A stretch of DNA of 64,000 bases, taken from positions 1-64,000 of the forward strand of contig CAWBJQ010000012.1 of the NCBI GenBank assembly GCA_963789075.1, written 5' to 3'. Shown here in pieces: positions 1 through 9,101 of this stretch. The notes under the pieces are model-generated. The model was not told the origin of the DNA and ran no database searches. It was given only the letters and a program-made list of their open reading frames with translations. The stretch's first letter is position 1; each line of letters begins with the position of its first letter. The translations under genes and the position numbers were made by a program. Origin of the DNA: DATATJ01 sp963789075 (GTDB lineage Bacteria > Acidobacteriota > Vicinamibacteria > Vicinamibacterales > CAVVIG01).

Positions 1-34
1 ACTCCCCAATCCCGAGTCCCTACTCCCAGTAACG

Positions 35-587
35 CTACGCCCCGACGCGCTGGCCGGCAGGCGCGCCGGCCGTTGTCGTCTGAGGCTGCTGGCGGCTGCG
101 CGGCAGCCTTGCCGCCGGCTGCGGCGCCGGCGCCGCCGCCGCGCCCTTGCGCTGCATGTCGACGCTGCCGCGGAAATGCGCGCCTTCGGCGATCGCGACG
201 CGCGGCGAGACGATGTCGCCGTCGACCGATCCGTTGTCGCGGATGTCCACCTTGTCGCTGGCGGTGACGTTGCCGGTCACTTCACCGAGCACGATCACCG
301 ACTTCGCGAAGACCTGCGCCTTGATCGTGCCGTTCGGGCCGATCGTCAGCACGTGCTCGCGGAGCTGGATCGTGCCTTCGACGTGACCTTCGATGGTCAG
401 GTCCTCGCTGCCGTTCAGCTCGCCCTTGATGACGACCGATTTGCCGATGTTCACGATGTCCTTCTCCATGTTGATGGCTCGTCTCCGGACGAGGACCGGG
501 AGCCCCGGCCGTCACCGGCGCGGGCGGCTGCGGTGCAGCGGCCGGTTGTCCGCTCGCGGGTCGGACCGCTTCATCGCGTTTCCACAT
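35..587 (-). CDS. Bactofilin (polymer-forming cytoskeletal protein)
   Basis: Bactofilins self-assemble without nucleotide into filaments of a right-handed beta-helix and scaffold cell-wall or polar processes on the inner membrane. The core is clear from about 469 down to 150: IGKSVVIKGEL, then short repeats with glycines such as EGHVEGTIQ, LTIGPNGTI, VDIRDNGSVDGDI and SPRVAIAEG. The tail is an Ala/Pro/Gln-rich disordered region. An in-frame ATG at 469 would give 144 residues, but an upstream segment in another frame (MWKRDEAVRPA, from 587) matches the N-terminus usual in acidobacterial bactofilins. One extra base near 470-490 joins the two. The call is firm; the start depends on that correction. 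Confidence 0.88.
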
Positions 588-745
588 GTATATCCTCCGC
601 CTGTCCTCTTGCTCCGAGGCGCCAGGTGTCTGCCGTGCGATGTGCCGGGACCGAAAAGTGCAGTCAGTATATGGAACGTCCCAGTATGTTGTCTAGTCCT
701 TTTGCTACTGAGGGTTAGCGGCAGTGATACAATGAACGATTCACT

Positions 746-2038
746 ATGCGTGTCTATTTTGACTACAACGCGACGACCCCGCTGGCGCCCGAGGTGTCGG
801 ACGCCGTCGCCGGCGCGACCCGCGATCTGTTCGGCAACGCGTCGAGCGTCCATCATTTCGGACAGCAGGCCAAGGCCGCCCTCGACGAGGCGCGATCGGC
901 GATGGCGGCGCTGGTGAACGCGCGATCCGTCCGAGATCGTCTTCACGAGCGGCGGCACGGAATCCGACAACTTCGCGATTCGCGGCGCGGCGGACGCGAT
1001 CGAGGCCGCCGGCCGCCGCGCACCTGATCGCAGCGCGATCGAACACGAAGCGGTGCTCAACACGCTCAAGGCGCTCGCGCGCCGCGGCTGGCGCACGACG
1101 CTGCTGCCGGTCGACCAGACGGGGATCGTCGTCGCCGACCGCCTGCGCGACGCTGATGACCGACGACACGGCGCTCGTGTCGGTGATGCACGCGAACAAC
1201 GAGATCGGGACGATTCAGCCGATCGCGGAGATCGCCGCGATCGCGCACGAGCGCGGCGCGCTCGTGCACACCGACGCGGTGCAGTCGGTCGGCAAGATTC
1301 CGGTCGACGTGCGCGCGCTCGGCGTCGACCTGCTGTCGCTCTCGGCGCACAAGTTCAACGGGCCGAAAGGCGCGGGCGTGCTGTGGGTGAAGCGCGGCAC
1401 GCGGATGCAGCCGATCCTCACCGGCGGCAAGCACGAGCGGAGCCGCCGCGCCGGCACCGAAAACGTGCCGGCGATCGTCGGCATGGGCGTCGCCGCGCGG
1501 CTGGCGCGCGCGAAGATGGCGGCCGAAGCGGCGCGCGTCGGCGCGCTGCGCGATCGGCTCGAGGACGGGCATCCTCCGCGCGCGTGCCGGGCACGGCAGG
1601 TGAACGGCGACCGCGACGCAGCGCGTGCCGAACACGACGAACATCAGCTTCGATCGCGTCGAAGCCGAGAGCCTGCTGATCGCGCTCGATCTCGAAGGCG
1701 TCGCGGTGTCGACCGGATCGGCGTGCTCGTCGGGCACGCTCGAGCCGTCGCACGTGCTGCGCGCGATGGGCTTCCAGGCGCCGCGCACGCAGAGCTCGCT
1801 GCGCTTCAGCCTCGGACTGTTCTCGACCGACGAGGAAGTCGATCGCGTGATCGACGTGCTGCCGCGGCTCGTCGAGAAGCTGCGCGGGCTTACGCGAAAG
1901 CCGGCGTCCGTGGGGAGCCGCAGCTTGCGATCAAAGCCTTCACATCACGAAGGCACGAAGGGCACGAAGATCACGAAGAGCACAGATCACGAAGACCAGA
2001 TGGTCTCCGTGCGCTTCGAGTTCTTCGTGTCTTCGTGA
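746..2038 (+). CDS. Cysteine desulfurase (NifS/IscS, class V aminotransferase), frameshifted
   Basis: PLP-dependent enzyme that takes sulfur from cysteine and passes it as a persulfide to Fe-S assembly or tRNA thiolation. Seen in order across frames: FDYNATTPL at the start, FTSGGTESDN, MHANNEIGT, HTDAVQSVGK, SAHKFNGPKG with the PLP lysine, and the loop STGSACSSGT with the persulfide cysteine. Frame breaks lie near 924, 1026, 1155 and 1560-1625. The start ATG at 746 has a candidate -10 box just upstream. Homology ends near 1900; the open frame then runs through a palindromic repeat to the stop at 2038, so the last 40 or so residues are probably repeat-derived or an error. mnmA follows at once, which suggests it supplies sulfur for tRNA 2-thiouridine. 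Confidence 0.9.
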
Positions 2039-2040
2039 TG
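1943..2040. repeat. CACGAAG-type palindromic repeat
   Basis: The left arm has catcacgaaggcacgaag and the right arm ends cttcgtgtcttcgtgatg, which is close to its reverse complement; CACGAAG recurs inside. It lies between the desulfurase and mnmA and overlaps the apparent 3' end of the former. The same word family recurs near 14.8 kb and 29.95 kb. Confidence 0.8.
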
Positions 2041-2064
2041 AACAGTCGCTGGGAGGATCAGAAC

Positions 2065-3148
2065 GTGCGAATCGTCGTCGCCATGTCGGGCGGCGTCGAT
2101 TCGTCGGTGGCCGCGGCGCTGCTCGCCGAGCAGGGCCATGACGTCATCGGTCTGTCGATGCAGCTCTATGACGCATCAGAGCGACCCGGAGCGGCGCCGC
2201 TTCGGCAGCTGCTGCTCGCTCGACGATCTGCACGACGCGCGGCGCGTCGCGGCCGCGATCAACATCCCGCACTACATCCTGAACTTCGAGCGGCAGTTCG
2301 ACGAGCAGGTCGTCTGCGAACTTCGTCAGCGAGTACACCGCGGGACGGACGCCGCTGCCCTGCGCGCACTGCAACAGCGATCTCAAGTTCGCGACGCTCG
2401 CTCGACCGCGCGCGCGGCTTCGGCGCCGACGCGGTCGCGACCGGGCACTACGCGCGCGTCGAGCGCGACGCGGCCACCGGCCGCTATCTCCTCAGGCGCG
2501 GCATCGATCCGTCGAAGGATCAATCGTATTTCCTGTTCTCGCTGACGCAGGATCAGCTCGCGTGCGCGCGTGTTCCCGGTCGGCGATCGGCCGAAGGACG
2601 CGGTGCGCGACTACGCGCGGCGGCTGCGAGCTGCCGGTCGCCGACAAGCCGGACAGCCAGGAGATCTGCTTCATCCCGGACGACGACTACGCCGCGTTCG
2701 TGACGAAGCACGCGCCCGACGCCGCGCCGACGGCGCGATCGTCGACGAAGCGGGCCGCGACGTCGGCCGCCATGCCGGCATTCATCGCTTCACGGTCGGC
2801 CAGCGCAAGGGGCTCGGCCTGTCGCGGTCCGCCCGGCGCGCCGATGTACGTGCTGGCGCTGCAAGCCGCGAGACGCGGCAGGTGGTGGTCGGACCGAAGG
2901 CCGTCGCTCGAGCGCACGACGCTGACGGCGTCCGGCGTGAACTGGATCGTCGACGAGCCGACCGCGCCGCTGCGACGTCACCGCGCAGATCCGCCATCAC
3001 CATCAGCCGGCGCCGGCGCGCGTCCGCGCGCTCGACGATCGACGCGCGGAGGTGCGTCTTCGACGCGCCGCAGATCGCCATCACGCCCGGCCAGGCCGTG
3101 GTGTTCTACGACGGCGACGTGGTGGTCGGCGGGGGCTGGATCGACTAG
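2065..3148 (+). CDS. mnmA: tRNA 2-thiouridine(34) synthase MnmA, frameshifted
   Basis: ATP-dependent enzyme that thiolates U34 of tRNA Lys, Glu and Gln in the cytoplasm, using sulfur relayed from a cysteine desulfurase. The GTG at 2065 follows GGGAGG by eight bases and opens with VRIVVAMSGGVDSSVAA, the PP-loop. Then come CCSLDDLHDAR, NIPHYILNFE, TPLPCAHCNSDLKF (first catalytic Cys), ATGHYARVE, DQSYFLF, and DSQEICFIPDDDY with the second Cys. The C-terminal beta-barrel contains HRFTVGQRKGLG and ends at 3148. At least six single-base breaks are needed to restore the frame. Position directly after the desulfurase fits the sulfur relay. Confidence 0.92.
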
Positions 3149-3204
3149 GACGGCGAGTCGACGCGGGCACGAGGCAAACTTGAGGCGATTCGTCGCTCCG
3201 CGAC

Positions 3205-4171
3205 TCAGTGATCCGATCGTCTGGTCGCGTCTGCAGATGCTCGGGACGCCGTCGAGGTAGCGCTCGGCGTCGAGCGCGGCCATGCAGCCCGATCCCGCCG
3301 CGGTGATCGCCTGCCGATAGATGTGATCCTGCACGTCGCCGCACGCAAACACGCCGGGCACGCTCGTCTTCGCGCCGTCGTGCGTGACGATGTAGCCGTT
3401 GGCGTCCATCTCGATCTGACCGCGGAACAGTGACGTGTTCGGCGTGTGGCCGATCGCGACGAAGACGCCGGTGACCGGCAGCTCCGTGCTTCGCACCCGT
3501 CTTGTTGTCGCGGAGCAGCATCGCGGTGACTTCGCCCTTGCCGGCGTCGGTGATCTCCTCGACCTCGGTGTTCGAGCGCCCACGCGATCTTCGGGTTCGC
3601 CCTCGCCTTGTCCTGCATGATCTTCGACGCGCGCAGCGTGTCGCGCCGGTGCACGAGCGTCACCTTGCTCGCGAACTTCGTCAGGAACACCGCTTCCTCC
3701 ATCGCCGAGTCGCCGCCGCCGACGACGGCGATCTCGTGGCCGCGGAAGAAGTAGCCGTCGCAGGTCGCGCACGTGGAGACGCCGTGCCCCATCAGCGCGC
3801 GCTCGGCCGGCAGGCCGAGCAGCCTCGCCGACGCGCCGGTCGCGATGATGAGCGTCTTCGCCGTGTACTCCGCGTCTCGCGGTCGTGACGACGAATCGGC
3901 TGGTGCACAAGTCGACGGTCGTGACGTGGTCCTGGACGATCTCGGTCCCGAACGTCTCCGCCTGCGCGCGCATCTCGGTCATCAGCTCGGGCCCCATGAT
4001 GCCGTCCTGTGAACCCGGGAAAATTCTCGACGAGCGTGGTCAGCATCAGCTGGCCGCCGGCTTCGAGCCCTTCGATCAGCAGCGGTTGAGATTGGCGCGC
4101 GCCGTGTAGAGCGCCGCGGTCAGACCCGCCGGGCCGGAGCCGATGATGATGACGTTTCGAGGCGATGCCAT
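3205..4171 (-). CDS. trxB: Thioredoxin reductase (NADPH), frameshifted
   Basis: FAD enzyme that reduces thioredoxin with NADPH. Starting at ATG 4171 the reading is MASPRNVIIIGSGPAG (FAD-binding GxGxxG), then LEAGGQLMLTTLVENFPGF, the redox-active STCATCDG, the NADPH Rossmann motif VVGGGDSAMEEA, VTLVHRRDTLRA, GVFVAIGHTPNT and the closing FACGDVQDHIYRQAITAAGSGCMAALDAERYL. Several single-base breaks are needed. I chose the stop at 3205 because the other frame runs on with no homology. It sits just downstream of thioredoxin on the same strand, separated by a repeat of about 110 bases. Confidence 0.9.
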
Positions 4172-4186
4172 GCGATGACTGGGTCA

Positions 4187-4301
4187 AATTGGTGAGTTGG
4201 TGAATTAGTAAGTTGGTAAATTAGTGAGTCTCGCGAGTGGCGAGTGGTTGACAGCTTGGGATCCGCATTCACCAACTTGCCAACTACCAACTTACCAACT
4301 T
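4187..4301. repeat. Palindromic repeat of AGTTGGTAA / TTACCAACT words
   Basis: Left arm 4187-4228 repeats words such as gagttggtgaattag and aagttggtaaattag; right arm 4268-4301 has caccaactt and cttaccaactt in the opposite sense. It fills the gap between trxA and trxB and could fold into one long hairpin in their shared transcript. Confidence 0.75.
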
Positions 4302-4306
4302 CTGCT

Positions 4307-4636
4307 TCAGAGGTGCTTGTCGATGACTTTCTTGAGGTCGTCCTTTGCCCGCCGGCCGACGACCGATTCGACGACCTGGCCGCCCTTGAACAGCAGCAGC
4401 GTCGGGATGCCGCGGACCTGAAAGTGGAACGCGGTGTTCGGGTTGTCGTCGACGTTCAGCTTGCCGATCGTCACTTTCCCCGCGTAATCGGCCGCGAGCG
4501 CGTCGACCGTCGGCCCGAGGCGCTTGCAGGGGCCGCACCATTCGGCCCAGAAGTCCACGAGCACCGGTCCGCCGGCCTTGATGACCGTGTCTTCGAAATC
4601 GCCGTCCGTAAAGGTCTGCACGTTGTCGGATGCCAT
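4307..4636 (-). CDS. trxA: Thioredoxin
   Basis: Small cytoplasmic dithiol reductant, 109 residues and intact. The ATG at 4636 follows GGGAGAGA. The active site WAEWCGPCK is at about residues 28-36 and the cis-proline loop GIPTLLLFKGGQ near 75; the end is KKVIDKHL. Length and motifs are standard for thioredoxin 1. Its reductase gene lies immediately downstream, so the pair makes a complete thioredoxin system. Confidence 0.97.
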   Translation of the reverse strand: MASDNVQTFTDGDFEDTVIKAGGPVLVDFWAEWCGPCKRLGPTVDALAADYAGKVTIGKLNVDDNPNTAFHFQVRGIPTLLLFKGGQVVESVVGRRAKDDLKKVIDKHL

Positions 4637-4707
4637 TTGTCGTCTCTCCCTGGTTCTGCGCGGGCCTGAATCCCGCAGTCCCGAGCGAATCCCAAATGGC
4701 GACTCCG

Positions 4708-6179
4708 CTAGTCGGTTCCTACCCGAGCGCCCTCCGTGCCGATCGCTCGTTCGTATATTTTGACGTACTCCGGGCCGATCGGTCCCAGGAATGATCGACG
4801 GCCATCCCGGCCATCTGGAGCGCCCGCCATCGGCGGCCGGTCCTGGAAGAGCGCCAAGCGCGCGCCGCAGCGCCGCCGAGGAGCGCCTCCGGCGTGTACT
4901 CGCGGAACACGAACCCGCGCCCGCCGGAGCCTGGCGTCGAGCCGCGGCCGAAACGTCGACGACCGTGTCCGCAAGCCCGCCGACGGCCCGGACCACCGGC
5001 ACCGTGCCGTACCGAAGACTGTACATCTGATTGAGGCCGCACGGCTCGAATCGCGACGGCATCAGGAAGATGTCGGCGCCCGCCTCGATCAGATGCGCGA
5101 GCCGCTCGTCGAAGCCGATGCGCGCGCCGATGCGGTCGGGATGCGCGGCCGACAGAGCGGTCCAGAGATCCTGATACCGCGGGTCGCCGGTGCCGAGGAC
5201 CACGAAGGTCGCGTCGAGGCGGGTGCAGATCGCCGGCGAGCGCCTCGATCAGGTCGAAGCCTTTCTGATCGACCATGCGCGAGATCATGCCGATGATCGG
5301 CCGCCCCATCGTGGCCCCGTCGGCCGGCAGACCGTACTCGTCGAGCAGAGCCGCCTTCGCGACGGCCTTGCCGTCGAGATGCGGCCGCTGAAGCGCGCCG
5401 GCAGAAAGCCGTCGTGCGCCGGATCCCATTCCGTCGTGTCGATGCCGTTCAGGATGCCGGTCAGATCGGCCGCGCGGCGCCGCAGGATGCCGTCGAATCC
5501 GAAGCCGAGCTCCGGCGTCTGGATCTCGCGCGCGTACGTCGGGCTCACGGTCGTGATCGATCCGCGTTGTTGATGCCGCCTTTGAGCAGGCTGATCCGCC
5601 CCCAGAATTCGAGCTGCTCCACGGTGAACAGCGTCCACGGCAGATCGAGCCGCGGCAGCCAGTCGGGCTCGAAGAGGCCCTGGTAGGCGAGGTTGTGGAT
5701 CGTGAACACGCTCGGCGTGCCGCCGAGCACCGGATGTTCGGCGTACAGCGTCTTCAGATAGACGGGCGCGAGGCCCGCCTGCCAGTCGTGCGCGTGCACG
5801 ACGTCTGGCGGCCCGCCGCGCCGCGCCGCGAATTCGAGCGCCGCGCGGGCCAGCATCGCGAAGCGGCGCGGGTTGTCGGGATAGTCGACGTTGTCGACGT
5901 TGTACAAGCCGGGACGATCGTAGAGATCGGGACAATCGATCAGCAGCGCGCGCGCTCGTCTCGCATCGGCGCCTCGAAGAACGCGATCGTCCTCGTGAAC
6001 TCGCCGACGGTGACCGGAAAGGTGTCGACGAGCGTTCCCTCGGTGACGTCGCGGTAGCGCGGCAGCGCGACGGTCACGTCCCACCCGAGCCGCGCGAGCG
6101 CGGTCGGCAGCGCGCCGAGCACGTCCGCCAGACCGCCGGTTTTCGCGAACGGCAGCGCCTCCGATCCGATGATGAGCAC
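4708..6179 (-). CDS. glgA: Glycogen synthase (ADP-glucose, GT5), frameshifted
   Basis: Adds glucose from ADP-glucose to the growing alpha-1,4-glucan. From a GTG at 6179 the N-terminus reads LIIGSEALPFAKTGGLADV, the nucleotide-sugar binding KTGGL loop of GT5. Then come VVHAHDWQAGLAPVYLK, TIHNLAYQGLF, INNA...TTVSPTYAREI, GIDTTEWDP, GMISRMVDQKGFDL, VVLGTGDPRYQD and the acceptor/phosphate motif MPSRFEPCGLNQMYSLRYGT. It ends with EYVKIYERAIGTEG near 4708. At least five frame breaks; one near 5565 lies inside a GATCGATC run. It follows the sulfatase-TPR gene by 85 bases, so the two may be co-transcribed. Confidence 0.92.
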
Positions 6180-6263
6180 GGACGGCTTCTCGATCCCGAT
6201 CTGAGCCGTGCCCTGATCCCTGGGCGGCGCGATCGCGGATCCGGATCCGTGATCCCTGCTCGC

Positions 6264-8623
6264 TCACGTCGCGCGCGTCTTTGGAGGCGCTCGAGCGCGC
6301 GGCCGCGCGCGGCTTCCTGCTCCGCCTCGCCCGGCGGCCCTGGCGCGAATAGATGTCGGCGATCACGTAGTAGCCGAGCGGCGCGTACTCGCGAGTTGGG
6401 CACGAGCTCGATCCCCTTGCGTGCCAGTCCGACCGCCTCGTCGAGGTTCTGGCCCATATCGAGATACAGCTTCGCCAGATACAGATGCCCCTCTGCGAAG
6501 CTCGGATTCGCCTCGATCGCGTGGCGATACGCGTCAGCTGCGACGGCCGATCGCCGAGCGCGCGTAGAGCCTTGCCGAGGTTGAACCACGCCTTGTAGCT
6601 GGCCTGCGGATGCAGCTCGATCTCCTTTCCGGTACTCGGCGATCGCCGTCGTGCAACTGTCCCCGCTCCTCGGCGAGGAGCGCCAGGTTGAAATGCGCCA
6701 GCCGCACGTCGGGCTTCTCGGCGATCGCCGCGCGAATCTCCCGCTCCGCCGTCGCGGCGTCGCCGCGCTTCAGCGCGACGACGCCGAGCGCGTTGCGCGC
6801 GGCGGCGAGCTTCGGCTCGATCTCGAGGGCCGCGACGAAGCTCGCCTTCCGCCGCATCGAGGTCGCCGCGATCGATCAGGATCTCCGGCCGTCGTAGCGC
6901 ACCTGCGCATTCTTCGGGTCGAGCTCCAGGAACCGGCGGTAGCCGACGAGCGCCTCGTCGTCCCGGCCCATCTGCGCGATAGACGTTCGCCAGGTTGATC
7001 TACGGCCATGTCATCGTCGGGCTTCAGCGCGAGCGCGTGCTTGAAGTACGGAATCGCCTCTTGCGGCGCGCCCGACTTTCGCGTACACGTTGCCGAGCAT
7101 GAACCACGCGTCGATGACCTTCGGGTCCTCGCGCACGACGTCCTGCAGCATGGTCACCACCTCATCGAACGCGCTGTCGTCTTTCGAGAGGTCTCGCGCG
7201 CCGCGGTGATCTTGTTGAAGACGTCGATCTTGTCCTTCGGATCGGCGAGTCCGCTGCGCGCTTCGTCGGGCGCCGCCGTCGCGACGAACGTGCCGACGTA
7301 GCCGAGCGCCGCCAGGCGCGCGCGGGCGTCGGGATCGACCTCGATCGGTGTGCGCGTCGCTCGGATCCCGCTTCGCGAAGCGCCTTCGCGCTGGCGCAGG
7401 CTGCTCGAGCATCCGCGTGCCCAGCGCCTGCGCGGCGGCAAACACGTCGTGATGCTCGCCCGGATCGTCCTGCAGATCGTACAGCTCGGGGCGCGGCGCG
7501 GCGATGAGCTTGTAGCGGCCCGCTCGCATCGCGCGCAGATCGCTCCAGCCGAAATGATGCAGCGGGTACATCGCCTCCGAGTACGTGTCGAGGCCGAGCT
7601 CCTTTTTGCGCCGGTCATCAGCGGCGCGACGCTGACACCTCGATTCCGCCCGGCGGCCGGCACGCCCAGCAGCTCGAGCACGGTCGGCATCACGTCCACG
7701 CTGCGCACGACATCCGCGACGCGGCGGCCGCCGCGCGCGGCGGAAAACGGCGCGCGGATGATCAGCGGCACGTGCACCGTCGCTCTGGTACACGAAGAAG
7801 CCGTGCGTCGCTTCGCCGTGCTCGCCGAGGCTCTCGCCGTGATCGCCGATGACGACGACGATCGTCTTGTCGAGGAGATCGTGCGCCTCCAGATACGACG
7901 AGCACGCGGCCGACCTGCGCGTCCACGAACGCGATCTCGCCGAGGTACGGGCGATCCGCGATAGATCGACTTGTACGGCTCGGGCGGCTCGTACGGCGAG
8001 TGCGCGTCGTAAAGGTGTATCCATCCGAAGAATCGCGACGAGCCGATGTGCGTCGAGCCATTGCAAACCCTCGTCGACCACTTCGTTGCCGGGCCGCTGA
8101 ATCGCGCCGAGCGAAATCGCCTTGTATTTCGACAGATCGAAGTGGTCGAAGTACGTGTCGAAGCCCTGGTTGATGCCCCATTTCGAGTCGAGCACGTAGG
8201 CGCCGATGAAGCCACCGGTCTGAAGCCGCGGCGCCTTCAGAACCTCGGCGAGCGTCGTCTCGCGCGGGTCGAGGAAGAAGCCGCCGTTGTCGCGGACGCC
8301 GTGCTCAGGCGGAAACTTGCCGGTGAAGAGCGAGGAGTGCGCCGGCAGCGTCAGCGGCGCGGCCGAGGCGGCTTGCTCGAACAGGACGCCCTCGCGCGCG
8401 AGCCGATCGAGATTCGGCGTCTGGATGTCGGTGTAGCCGTATGCGCCAATCCGGTCGGCGCGTGTGGTGTCGAGAGTGATGAAGAGGACGTTCAAGTCGT
8501 CTTGTCGGACACCAGCGGCAGATGCCCGAGCGCCAAGTGAGTCGGCCGAGGACGTCCGGTGACCGCGCCAGCCAGGCGGCGACCGGCAATCGCCGCGCAG
8601 CCGAGGGCCTCCGCCGCCACCAT
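6264..8623 (-). CDS. Sulfatase-like hydrolase/transferase fused to TPR repeats, frameshifted
   Basis: An alkaline-phosphatase-fold domain (about residues 50-430) followed by TPR units. Visible motifs: FITLDTTRADRIGAYGY (metal-binding Asp), APLTLPAHSSLFTGKFPPEHG at the nucleophile site, FFGWIHLYDAHSPYEPP, VVIGDHGESLGEHGE (metal-binding Asp/His), YKLIAAPRPELYDL. The TPRs include AWFMLGNVYAKVG, AARNALGVVALKRGD, LAHFNLALLAEERG and EGHLYLAKLYLDMGQ. The classical Cys/Ser-x-Pro-x-Arg that matures to formylglycine is absent; a Thr occupies the site, so sulfatase activity is doubtful and a phospho-transfer or hydrolase role is as likely. The start at 8623 gives a plausible signal-anchor after correcting one break. 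Many breaks throughout. Confidence 0.82.
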
Positions 8624-8764
8624 CCATTTTTTGGATCGCATCACGAATTCGGTGGCTTCGATTGTATCAACGCTTGACGATCGGAGGCAGAGGCGTTACA
8701 ACACCGTCGCGCGTCACCGTTGCGCACTGCAATTCCTGCGACCTGGATGGATGGGAGGGTTATC

Positions 8765-9085
8765 GTGAAACATTCGTCAAGCCCGAGACGGAAAGTGTGC
8801 GCAGGCACCGTCGCGCTGACGGTCAGCCTTCTGTGCCTGGCGCCGCCTTGCCGCGCAGACGACGCGGCGAGTCCGAGATCCACGCGGCATTCCATCGCGA
8901 CCCTGTCTCCGAAGACCGCGGCGCTACTGGCGAACCAGTCCCAGCCGAACTCGCCGGGCACCGCCGACCACGCCTCCTTCTTCAAGACGAAGAAGGGCGC
9001 CGCGGTGCTCGTCCTGCTCGCTGCCGGATTCGGCTACACGCTGTATTCCAAGTCGCACGATCGCGTCCTTTCACCCGTCCGGTAA
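8765..9085 (+). CDS. Small exported or membrane protein of unknown function
   Basis: 106 residues from a GTG at 8765 that follows GGGAGGGT by four bases. The N-terminus has basic residues then VALTVSLLCLAPP with an Ala-Asp-Asp cleavage-like site, so a signal peptide is likely. A second hydrophobic stretch (GAAVLVLLAAGFGYTLY) near the C-terminus could anchor it, leaving a short basic tail. I do not recognise a family. It ends 16 bases before a TonB receptor on the same strand, so it probably shares its transcript. Confidence 0.6.
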   Translation: MKHSSSPRRKVCAGTVALTVSLLCLAPPCRADDAASPRSTRHSIATLSPKTAALLANQSQPNSPGTADHASFFKTKKGAAVLVLLAAGFGYTLYSKSHDRVLSPVR

Positions 9086-9101
9086 GCGAGGAGATCACAC
9101 G

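Noticed and set aside
1943..2040. CRISPR array
   Set aside because: CACGAAG words are short and irregular and form an inverted, not a direct, repeat with spacers.
746..8623. Calling iscS, mnmA, trxB, glgA and the sulfatase pseudogenes
   Set aside because: Breaks are single-base and scattered in conserved genes, with all catalytic motifs present; error is the simpler explanation.
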